This document shows positions 1 through 5,645 of a stretch of DNA of 5,718 bases, piece by piece; the first letter of the stretch is position 1, and the number at the start of each line of letters is the position of its first letter. The notes beneath the pieces are model-generated. The model was given only the letters and a program-made list of their open reading frames with translations, did not search any database and was not told the DNA's origin. Origin of the DNA: Planctomycetota bacterium (lineage in GTDB: Bacteria; Planctomycetota; UBA1135; GCA-002686595); contig JAPKBY010000134.1 of NCBI GenBank assembly GCA_028823185.1, forward strand, positions 1-5,718, read 5' to 3'. A program made the translations under genes and the position numbers.

Positions 1-248
1 TCAAGATGTGGTTGCAGTTCCTGGGCGCGCGACGTGGGCAGCAGATCCTTAGGATCAAGGGCATCTTTCATTGCGTGGGTTCAGCCCAAGCAATCGCTGT
101 TCATGGAATTCACGACTGGCTTGAGTTCGGTCCTCTGGAAAAGGCGCCGCCTCCGTCCTCAACGATTGTTGTGGTCGGAGACGGATTAGAGCCTGATGAG
201 TTGCGTCGCGGCTGGGACGCAGTGCTCGCTCAGCCTGCGCGCTCGTAG
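1..248 (+). CDS. CobW/P47K-family (COG0523) GTPase, C-terminal fragment
   Basis: This is the last 81 codons of a gene that starts upstream of the window; the reading frame is open from base 3 and ends at TAG 246-248. The visible part resembles a CobW C-terminal domain. A W-L-x-F-L-G segment leads into 'QQILRIKGIF', matching the family's usual 'llRvKG' strand. A 'VHGIHDWLEF' strand follows, then a Pro-rich turn, then 'TIVVVGDGLEPDEL', which corresponds to the typical 'v.iG..ld...l' strand and helix. The family comprises G3E P-loop GTPases that deliver metal ions (zinc or cobalt chaperones). The GTPase domain and the metal-binding CxCC motif would lie outside the window, so the metal and subfamily cannot be determined. 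The last 19 bp overlap the convergent minus-strand gene that ends at 230. The family call rests only on the C-terminal domain pattern. Confidence 0.72.
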   Translation, partial: KMWLQFLGARRGQQILRIKGIFHCVGSAQAIAVHGIHDWLEFGPLEKAPPPSSTIVVVGDGLEPDELRRGWDAVLAQPARS

Positions 249-544
249 CCGAGCGCCTTGACGATAACCAAGACCTCAGACCAGCTCGGGAAGGGGCGCT
301 CGTGAATGCGCTTGTATGAGTCAATCGCGGTGATGAACTCGACAAGGTCTCCAGACATCTCGTCCGGACGGAGCGGGTTGCGGTTGTTCTCGTGAGCGTG
401 CTTTGCCGCTTTCTTGGCTCGTTTCTTAGCCTCGGGGGTGGGCTTGGCCATCTTTGCGGCTGTCGGCTTCTTGGCCGCCTTCTTCTTGGTTGCGGTCGCT
501 TTTGCGGGCTTGGCCTTTTTGGCCTTGGGCTTTGTATTGGTCAT
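230..544 (-). CDS. Small Lys/Ala-rich protein with a conserved-looking C-terminal module, function unknown
   Basis: This 104-residue protein has two parts. Residues 1-50 are extremely basic and low in complexity: I count 18 Lys and 15 Ala, with KK, KKK and AAK clusters and scattered Pro/Thr, like the disordered tails of bacterial histone-H1-like proteins. Residues about 64-101 are ordinary in composition and look folded: 'DLVEFITAIDSYKRIHERPF' followed by 'PSWSEVLVIVKALGY', probably two helices around an R-P-F-P turn. From memory, similar short modules occur in hypothetical proteins of several bacterial phyla, but I cannot name a family. DNA or RNA binding through the tail is an inference from charge. 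I chose ATG 542-544; an in-frame GTG at 569-571 would add nine residues (a Thr/Pro-rich stretch). Neither start has a clear Shine-Dalgarno. The gene lies downstream of the mtnA terminator on the same strand, so it probably has its own promoter. Confidence 0.75.
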   Translation of the reverse strand: MTNTKPKAKKAKPAKATATKKKAAKKPTAAKMAKPTPEAKKRAKKAAKHAHENNRNPLRPDEMSGDLVEFITAIDSYKRIHERPFPSWSEVLVIVKALGYERAG

Positions 545-612
545 GGTAGTGGGGGTTGGGGTGACTCCCACATGATCGGACCGTGCAATTGCAAGTCTGT
601 AGAGCGATTGCG

Positions 613-631
613 AAAAACTGCCCTTCAGGGC
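613..631 (-). terminator. Likely Rho-independent terminator of the purC-purE-mtnA operon
   Basis: Read on the minus strand, 12 bp after the mtnA TAA, the sequence is GCCC-TGAA-GGGC followed by AG and TTTTT. This gives a 4-bp all-GC stem, which a T-A pair could extend to five, a short loop and a U-tract, in the expected place at the operon end. The stem is short and two bases separate it from the U run, so it may be a weak or partial terminator. Confidence 0.55.
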
Positions 632-642
632 TCCTGCGGCCT

Positions 643-1791
643 TTATCGGAGCGCGCTGGTGCCCTTTACGGCACCGCTGTCGAGCAGGTCAGGGATCTCG
701 AGCCCCGCATCCTTGAAGGCTGCCTCGATCGCATAGCTGGTCGGGTTTCTCAAGATGCCGACCTCTGTCACGATCCCGCTGACCAAGCGAGCTGGTGTGA
801 CGTCAAAGGCTGGGCTGTAGACCTTGCAGTCCTCGGGGGCGATGCGACGGCCAAAAGGGTTGGTGACCTCTTCAGACGGGCGCTCTTCGATGGGAATTCT
901 TGAGCCATCTGCGATGGTCATGTCGAAGGTTGAGAGGGGCGCCACCACGAAGAAGGGGATGCCGTGTTCGCGCGCCAAGACGGCGACTGAATAGGTGCCG
1001 ATCTTGTTGCAGACGTCTCCGTTCCTGGCGATTCGATCAGAGCCGACGATGACCATGTCAACGCGTCCTTCACGCATGACCCAGCCTGCGGTGTTGTCGG
1101 TTATCAGGGTTGTCTCTATTCCAGCCCTCATGAGCTCAAAAGCTGTGAGGCGTGCACCTTGTAGCAAGGGCCTGGTCTCGTCGGCATAGACACTCACCCG
1201 CTTGCCTTGCTGTGCTGCTGTGTAGATCGGGGCGAGCGCCGTGCCCATTCCGCCAGTAGCCAGCGAGCCCGCGTTGCAGTGGGTCAGTATGCGCGCGCCA
1301 TCACGGATGAGCTCTGCGCCGTGGGCACCCATCCGTTGGCAAGTGTCCTTGTCGGAGGAGTGAATGCTCGCTGCCTCCTCGAAGAGAGCTCCGATGATCT
1401 CATCACCGCTCGCGCTCGCGGCTGCTGATGATTCGGCGCAGGCGCTCATGCGCTCGAGAGCCCAGAAGAGGTTCACTGCCGTAGGGCGGGACTTCGCGAG
1501 GCGATCGCAGGTCTCCTTGAGAGATGCCATGACCTCTTGGGCTGTTGAGCCGGTGAGGTCTTGGACGCCTAGCAGAACCCCATAGGCAGCTGCGACGCCG
1601 ATCGCAGGAGCTCCTCTGACGGCGAGTCGGTAGATCGCGTCTACCATCTCGTCCACAGTCCTCACTTCCAGCTCGAGGAACTCCGTGGGGAGCAAGGTCT
1701 GCTCTACCATCTGCACATGACCCGGTCTCCCACCTTGCCAAGACAGGGTCTCTAGGGGTGAATTAGCAGAGGCGGAATTTATATCTGTCAT
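643..1791 (-). CDS. mtnA: S-methyl-5-thioribose-1-phosphate isomerase
   Basis: MtnA converts 5-methylthioribose-1-phosphate to 5-methylthioribulose-1-phosphate in the cytosolic methionine salvage pathway. The 382-residue product carries the family landmarks in order: 'LSWQGG' near residue 16, 'AVRGAPAIGVAAAYG' at 57-71, 'NLFWALERM' at 107-115, 'THCNAGSLATGGMGTAL' at 170-186, 'ETRPLLQGARLTAFEL' at 205-220, 'TDNTAGWVM' at 231-239, 'GSDRIARNGDVCNKIGTY' at 250-267 and 'PAFDVTP' at 327-333. Cys172 and Asp252 are 80 residues apart, the same spacing as the catalytic Cys160/Asp240 pair of the Bacillus enzyme. GSDRI replaces the more usual GADRI. The C-terminus runs about 20-30 residues beyond the typical length (about 350) with no recognised domain. 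These features separate it from the related eIF2B/RBPI proteins. The ATG at 1789-1791 overlaps the purE stop as ATGA and has no clear Shine-Dalgarno, so translation probably depends on coupling. It is the last gene of the operon. Confidence 0.95.
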   Translation of the reverse strand: MTDINSASANSPLETLSWQGGRPGHVQMVEQTLLPTEFLELEVRTVDEMVDAIYRLAVRGAPAIGVAAAYGVLLGVQDLTGSTAQEVMASLKETCDRLAKSRPTAVNLFWALERMSACAESSAAASASGDEIIGALFEEAASIHSSDKDTCQRMGAHGAELIRDGARILTHCNAGSLATGGMGTALAPIYTAAQQGKRVSVYADETRPLLQGARLTAFELMRAGIETTLITDNTAGWVMREGRVDMVIVGSDRIARNGDVCNKIGTYSVAVLAREHGIPFFVVAPLSTFDMTIADGSRIPIEERPSEEVTNPFGRRIAPEDCKVYSPAFDVTPARLVSGIVTEVGILRNPTSYAIEAAFKDAGLEIPDLLDSGAVKGTSALR

Positions 1792-2291
1792 GAGTTGCTG
1801 AGCTTGGCCTGCAGGGCTGCGTCTTTGCTGTGAACCTTGGCGGCTTGGCTCTTGGTGAATTCAGCGAGGCGTCCGGCGAGCGTCTCATCGCTGATTGCGA
1901 GGATCCTTATGGCGAGCAAGGCGGCGTTGATTGGGCCACCGCGCCCTGCACCTACGGTCGCGACGGGGACACCGCCAGGCATCTGGACCGTAGCGAGGAG
2001 TGCGTCTAAGCCTCCGAGCGGTGGGTTGTCCATCGGGATGCCGATGACAGGCAGATTGGTATGTGCGGCCACGACCCCAGCGAGGTGGGCCGCGCCACCG
2101 GCTGCGCAAATGAACACTCTGACTCCGTCAGCGGGGCCATCGGTCTCAACGAACTGAACGACATCCTCCGGCGTGCGGTGAGCGCTCATGACTCTAGCTG
2201 TGACCGGGACGCCAAAGTCTTTTAGGGTCGCGACGCAGTCTTCCAAGCGGGGGAAGTCAGAGTCGGAGCCCATGAGGAGGGCGACCTTCAT
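1788..2291 (-). CDS. purE: 5-(carboxyamino)imidazole ribonucleotide mutase (PurE)
   Basis: PurE forms 4-carboxy-5-aminoimidazole ribonucleotide (CAIR) in de novo purine synthesis; bacterial class I enzymes do this from N5-CAIR made by PurK. The 167-residue protein has normal PurE length and motifs: 'GSDSD' at 8-12, 'SAHRTP' at 36-41 with the catalytic-type His38, 'AAGGAAHLAGVVAAHTNLPV' in the middle, then 'GLDALLATVQMPGGVPVATV' and 'NAALLAIRIL'. The 'AAHLAGV' and 'VQMPGGVPV' signatures favour class I over the animal/Treponema class II AIR carboxylase. No purK lies in the window, so the class is not proven by context. The last ~20 residues form a Lys/Ala-rich helical-looking tail. It overlaps purC upstream and mtnA downstream by four bases each. 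It is preceded by the best Shine-Dalgarno in the window. Confidence 0.97.
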   Translation of the reverse strand: MKVALLMGSDSDFPRLEDCVATLKDFGVPVTARVMSAHRTPEDVVQFVETDGPADGVRVFICAAGGAAHLAGVVAAHTNLPVIGIPMDNPPLGGLDALLATVQMPGGVPVATVGAGRGGPINAALLAIRILAISDETLAGRLAEFTKSQAAKVHSKDAALQAKLSNS

Positions 2292-3199
2292 GAGGCCACC
2301 TCCGTGGTGCTGTTGACGATCTTCTCGCAGACCTCATGGTAGCGTTCGCTTACGCGCTCAAGCACCGCAGGGTCCAGTTCGGGCGCGGGGTAGTTCTTGT
2401 CCCAGTCAAGCGTCTCGAGATAGTCGCGCAAGATCTGCTTGTCGTAGCTGGGGGGGGAGATGCCAGTGCGGTATTGCTCGGCAGGCCAAAAGCGCGAGGA
2501 GTCAGGCGTGAGGATCTCATCGATGAGCATCACCTTTCCATTGCAGATGCCAAACTCAAACTTCGTGTCTGCCAGCAAGATGCCGAGCTCTCCGAGCAGC
2601 TCCGAGCCGCGCTGGAAGAGGGCTTGCGACGCGGCCAAGCATTCCTCGAAGACTTGCTCGCCGACCAGCTCGCGCGCTTGCTCTTGTGTGATCGCTTCGT
2701 CGTGTGTGTCGTCTTTTGTTGTCGGAGTCATGATCGCTTGCTCAAGCTTCTGCGCTTGCTCGAGGCCGGCGGGCAGAGCGATGCCACAGATGGACTGTGT
2801 GCTTTGATACTCCTTCCAGCCGCTACCAACGATATAGCCTCGAATCACCCACTCGACGGGTGTGGGCTGAGCTCTCTTTACGATGAGGACGCGCCCGTGA
2901 AGCTGCTCCTTCCAGTGATCGTCAAGCCCGTCGACATCGTTGACGTCTGTGCTGACGATGTGGTTTTGGATGATGTCCGCGGTCTGCTCAAACCACCAAG
3001 CGGTGATCGTGGTGAGGACCTTGCCCTTGTTGGGGACGCCCTCGTTCATGATGACATCGAAGGCTGAGATGCGGTCTGTCGTCACGAAGAGCAGGTGCTC
3101 TTCGTTGATCTCGTAGATGTCTCGGACCTTGCCGGAGGCGATCAGCTTGAGGCCGGGGATGTCGTCGTTTCGACCGAGGTATGCGTTGTTGTTCTGCAT
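2288..3199 (-). CDS. purC: Phosphoribosylaminoimidazole-succinocarboxamide (SAICAR) synthase
   Basis: PurC is the ATP-dependent ligase that joins CAIR and aspartate to give SAICAR, the step right after PurE. The protein has 303 residues, the longer (about 300 aa, yeast ADE1-like) form rather than the ~240 aa E. coli form. Visible motifs are 'SGKVRDIYE' at 22-30 (nucleotide-binding loop), 'TTDRISAFDVIMNEGVPNKG' at 40-59, 'EWVIRGYIVGSGWKEY' at 116-131, 'LLADTKFEFGI' at 208-218, 'LIDEILTPDSSRFW' at 225-238 (metal/substrate-binding acidic segment) and a C-terminal 'ETLDWDK..PAPELDP' near 262-277. The insert at about 158-172 (TPTTKDD.HDEAIT) is characteristic of the long form. It is the first gene of the minus-strand operon. 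The ATG at 3197-3199 has no obvious Shine-Dalgarno in the preceding 15 bases. Nothing looks broken or foreign. Confidence 0.97.
   Translation of the reverse strand: MQNNNAYLGRNDDIPGLKLIASGKVRDIYEINEEHLLFVTTDRISAFDVIMNEGVPNKGKVLTTITAWWFEQTADIIQNHIVSTDVNDVDGLDDHWKEQLHGRVLIVKRAQPTPVEWVIRGYIVGSGWKEYQSTQSICGIALPAGLEQAQKLEQAIMTPTTKDDTHDEAITQEQARELVGEQVFEECLAASQALFQRGSELLGELGILLADTKFEFGICNGKVMLIDEILTPDSSRFWPAEQYRTGISPPSYDKQILRDYLETLDWDKNYPAPELDPAVLERVSERYHEVCEKIVNSTTEVAS
2298..2303 (-). promoter_or_regulatory. Strong Shine-Dalgarno of purE inside the purC 3' end
   Basis: Read on the minus strand, GGAGGT lies six bases before the purE ATG, inside the last codons of purC. It is a near-ideal match to the 16S anti-Shine-Dalgarno. 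It supports the ATG at 2289-2291 as the purE start and suggests independent ribosome loading in addition to coupling with purC. Confidence 0.75.
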
Positions 3200-3236
3200 G
3201 TTGGTTGGCTTGATGGGGGGAGCGTGTGAGCCGGGG

Positions 3237-3265
3237 ATTATGGCAGCAGGATGTAGAGGCTACAA
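3237..3265 (-). promoter_or_regulatory. Possible sigma70-type promoter for purC
   Basis: Read on the minus strand, TTGTAG (from 3260-3265) and CATAAT (from 3237-3242) are separated by exactly 17 bases. The -10 matches the consensus at five of six positions and the -35 at three of six (its TTG). Transcription would begin near 3230, giving a purC leader of about 30 bases. The site lies in the only divergent gap of the window, where a promoter is expected. The weak -35 makes it tentative. Confidence 0.38.
3255..3259 (+). promoter_or_regulatory. Probable Shine-Dalgarno deciding the aroA start
   Basis: AGAGG ends five bases before the ATG at 3265-3267. This is better spaced than the GGGGGAG that ends only three bases before the alternative in-frame GTG at 3226-3228. 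It supports the ATG as the aroA start, although the GTG cannot be excluded. Confidence 0.45.
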
Positions 3266-4557
3266 TGAGACATGTGGGCGCTCAAATTGAACACGGGCTG
3301 GGGAGGCGGCTCCCGAGGCTTGCGGCGGGGATGGCGGCATTGCCGATGTCTAAATCCCTAGCCCTGCGGGGCCTGTTGATGGCGGCAAGTCTTCGGCGCT
3401 CGGTGAGCTTGGTCTCAGGTGCCCCATCCGGTTGGAACGAAACGGGAGAGGACCTGAAGGCCGGCATGGCGTGCGCGAAGGCGCTAGGGGCTTCGATCAC
3501 GATTTCAGGCGATTCACTTCTTGTCGAGGGGGGCGCCATGGAAGGGGGCGCTTCACTTGAGGTCGGAGAGTCGGGCTTTTTGGGCAGGGTGGCACCCGTC
3601 TGTGCTGTCTTCAGCGGTGTGGGAGAGTGGGAGATCGCTGCGAAGGGCAGCTTGTTGGCTCGAGAGAGCGAACCTCTTTGGACGTGCCTTGAACGGGCAG
3701 GATTGCAGCTTGAGCGCGAGGGAGCCTGGCCATCGCGGATTTCTAGGCGATCAGCCATTGGGGACCTTGTCCTGCGTGATCCGTGCTCAAGTCAGGAGCT
3801 GAGCGGGCTGCTGATCGGGCTCGCAGCATGCGGCGGCGGCTCTGTGGAAGTCCATGGGACGATCCCCAGCCAGCCTTATCTTGAGATGACGAAGTACTTG
3901 CTGGGGCGCTTCGGGTTCCAGGTGACAAGCTCCGACGCTTCGGTCCATGTGTTGGGGAGCGCTGTTGACCCTGAAGGGCCGCTGCTTGTTGAGGTTGATG
4001 CCTCCGCCGCTGCGGTCGCTCTGGCTGCAGGGTGTCTAGCTGAAGTAAGGGTCGAAGTTCCGGCCCCTCAAGCAGGGTCCTCCCAGGGCGATTGGAGGAT
4101 CGTTCAGCACCTTCGTTCTTTTGGTTGCCTCGTTGAGGAGGAGGCTGGCAGGCTGATCGCAGCTGGACCTCCCGTCTGCGTCGCTGATCTTGATCTAAGC
4201 GGAGAGCCGGATCTGGCGCCTGTCCTCGCTGTGGTCGCTGCCGCTGCGGCGTCTCGCGGAGCTGGAGCCAGCCGATTGAGAGGACTTAGAACTCTAGATG
4301 GGAAAGAGTCGGCTCGGGGTCGAGTTCTATGTGAAGGACTCAGCGCTGCGGGCTTTGATTGTGAGTGGTCAGGTGAGTCACTTGAAATTGACGGCGAGCC
4401 TGATTTCTCCAAGCGAATCGAACTCAGCGCACATGAAGATCATCGCATGGCCTTCGCATTCGCTCTATTAGGGGTGATTCATCCACAGCTGAGGGTTGTC
4501 AAAGGAAGCTGTATATCTAAGTCTTGGCCGGGTTTTTGGTCGTCAATGGGCTCCTAG
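3265..4557 (+). CDS. aroA: 3-phosphoshikimate 1-carboxyvinyltransferase (EPSP synthase), divergent
   Basis: AroA transfers the enolpyruvyl group of PEP to shikimate-3-phosphate, the sixth step of the shikimate pathway. From ATG 3265 the protein has 430 residues, close to the E. coli length of 427; the GTG at 3226 would add 13. Family landmarks are present in order: 'PMSKSLALRGLLMAA' at 27-41 (usual PGSKS), 'GESGFLGR' at 101-108, 'SLLARESEPL' at 129-138 (usual SLr.RPm.pL), 'SSQELSGLLI' at 176-185, 'EVDASAAAVALAAG' at 243-256, 'SQGDWRIVQHL' at 273-283, 'EPDLAPVLAV' at 314-323, 'KESARGRVL' at 347-355, 'EDHRMAFAFAL' at 391-401 and 'KSWPGFW' at 419-425. Counterparts of key residues remain: Lys30, Arg108, Arg133, Asp316, Glu348, Arg394 and Lys419. 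Several flanking consensus residues are changed (Gly to Met in PGSKS, Pro after Arg133, Asp to Ala in KESDR). It is divergent to purC and followed by galE after 74 bp. MurA is less likely because the motifs and the DHR/KSWP end fit AroA. Confidence 0.9.
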   Translation: MRHVGAQIEHGLGRRLPRLAAGMAALPMSKSLALRGLLMAASLRRSVSLVSGAPSGWNETGEDLKAGMACAKALGASITISGDSLLVEGGAMEGGASLEVGESGFLGRVAPVCAVFSGVGEWEIAAKGSLLARESEPLWTCLERAGLQLEREGAWPSRISRRSAIGDLVLRDPCSSQELSGLLIGLAACGGGSVEVHGTIPSQPYLEMTKYLLGRFGFQVTSSDASVHVLGSAVDPEGPLLVEVDASAAAVALAAGCLAEVRVEVPAPQAGSSQGDWRIVQHLRSFGCLVEEEAGRLIAAGPPVCVADLDLSGEPDLAPVLAVVAAAAASRGAGASRLRGLRTLDGKESARGRVLCEGLSAAGFDCEWSGESLEIDGEPDFSKRIELSAHEDHRMAFAFALLGVIHPQLRVVKGSCISKSWPGFWSSMGS

Positions 4558-4631
4558 GGCACTTCGCGACAGCTTTGATCCTAGGGTTTCCAATGGGTCT
4601 TCAAGTGATAGTGGCCTATGCTCACAACATC

Positions 4632-5645
4632 ATGAGTGCTGATAATAGCTCCAGTTCTGGGCCCATCGTCGTCACTGGCGGCGCTGGTTATGTGGGCAGC
4701 CACGCCGTGCGCTTGTTGCAGCAACAAGGGCTAGAGACGATCGTTGTTGACGACTTGTCTACGGGCTTTAAGGAGCTCGTTGATTGCCCCTTAGAGCTGA
4801 TCAATGTGCGCGACAGAGGAGCTCTCACTGAGGTCCTGCGGAAGCACAAGCCACGCGCTGTGATGCACTTCGCGGCAAAGTGCTATGTCGGGGAATCGGT
4901 CCGTGATCCAGAGGGTTACTACGGGACAAATCTCTTCGGGGCCTGGAACCTCTTTGAGGCGATGCGCGATGCTGATTGCCAGCACATCGTTATGTCGAGC
5001 ACATGCGCTGTCTATGGCGTGCCGAATGAGGTGCCTATACCGGATGATCACTCAAGAGACCCGATCTCGCCCTATGGGCGATCGAAGCTCGCTGTGGAGT
5101 TTATCGCTGATGACTTCGCGAGGGCCTACGGGTTTAAGGTCGCGCGCTTGCGCTATTTTAATGCAGCCGGAGCCTCTCACGACGCCACCATCGGTGAGCT
5201 GCACGATCCTGAAACGCACATCATTCCTCTTGTCATGCGTGCTACGCAGCCTGGCGCGACTCCGTTCACTATTTATGGCACGGACTACGACACTCCGGAC
5301 GGAACGTGCATTCGGGACTACGTTCACGTCGAGGATCTCGCGGACGCTCACTTGCTCGCGCTCAAGCGCTGTGAATCCGACGGAGGCTTCGCATGCAATC
5401 TCGGGACCGGGCGAGGTTTCTCTGTTCGTGAAGTCATCGCCTCGGTTGAGCGCATCACTGGTCTAGAGGTCGCTGTTCAAACGGGTGAGCGACGCGAAGG
5501 GGATCCGCCGATTCTCGTCTCTGGCGGGCGCTTCGCTGTGGACGTTTTGGGTTGGGAGCCTAAACGCGCCGAGCTTGACCGAATCGTTGAAGACGCCTGG
5601 CGCTTTGAAAAGTTGCGAGCGTCGGGCTCTCTCCCCGGCAGATGA
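4632..5645 (+). CDS. galE: UDP-glucose 4-epimerase
   Basis: GalE interconverts UDP-glucose and UDP-galactose through an NAD-bound 4-keto intermediate, supplying galactosyl units for envelope polysaccharides or galactose catabolism. The 337-residue protein is a full-length extended short-chain dehydrogenase. It has the NAD-binding 'GGAGYVGSH' at 16-24, acidic 'VVDDLSTG' at 38-45, 'HFAAKCYVGESVRDP' at 79-93, 'SSTCAVYG' at 122-129, the catalytic Tyr148-x3-Lys152 in 'SPYGRSK', 'RYFNAAGA' at 174-181, 'DGTCIRDYVHVEDLADAH' at 223-240 and 'NLGTGRGFSVREV' at 256-268. The DGTCIRDY segment is typical of GalE rather than of dTDP-glucose dehydratases. I chose ATG 4632 because the Rossmann motif begins about 12 residues later, as usual. 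Upstream in-frame starts at 4611, 4593 and 4524 would add residues that the family lacks, and the last of these overlaps aroA. No clear Shine-Dalgarno precedes 4632. Its TGA overlaps the next ATG. Confidence 0.94.
   Translation: MSADNSSSSGPIVVTGGAGYVGSHAVRLLQQQGLETIVVDDLSTGFKELVDCPLELINVRDRGALTEVLRKHKPRAVMHFAAKCYVGESVRDPEGYYGTNLFGAWNLFEAMRDADCQHIVMSSTCAVYGVPNEVPIPDDHSRDPISPYGRSKLAVEFIADDFARAYGFKVARLRYFNAAGASHDATIGELHDPETHIIPLVMRATQPGATPFTIYGTDYDTPDGTCIRDYVHVEDLADAHLLALKRCESDGGFACNLGTGRGFSVREVIASVERITGLEVAVQTGERREGDPPILVSGGRFAVDVLGWEPKRAELDRIVEDAWRFEKLRASGSLPGR

Noticed and set aside
584..593. 10-bp perfect palindrome TGCAATTGCA upstream of the Lys/Ala-rich gene
   Set aside because: It could be an operator, but it is short, occurs once and has no flanking promoter elements that I can defend.
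583..903. Plus-strand frame antisense to the mtnA 3' end
   Set aside because: It mostly mirrors conserved mtnA sequence and also crosses the operon terminator; its product resembles nothing known.
2336..3067. Long plus-strand open frame (243 codons) antisense to purC
   Set aside because: It lies wholly inside purC, whose motifs are complete. The translation has no recognisable domain and is the kind of shadow frame expected in GC-rich coding DNA.
3282..3758. 158-codon minus-strand frame inside aroA
   Set aside because: It is antisense to a motif-complete aroA and has an Arg/Ser/Pro-rich composition typical of non-coding frames.
4544..4597. Repeated short words CAATGGG (4544-4550, 4591-4597) and TCCTAGGG (4552-4559, 4579-4586) around the aroA stop
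   Set aside because: The two word pairs have different spacings (47 and 27 bp) and no extended repeat, so they look like chance or a decayed local duplication rather than an element.
4524..4631. Hydrophobic N-terminal extension of GalE (could look like a membrane anchor)
   Set aside because: It needs a TTG start inside aroA. Known GalE proteins begin just before the GGAGYVGSH motif, which fits ATG 4632.
4558..4631. Promoter or terminator in the aroA-galE gap
   Set aside because: I found no hairpin with a T-run and no -35/-10 pair at acceptable spacing. Co-transcription with aroA is possible but not shown.
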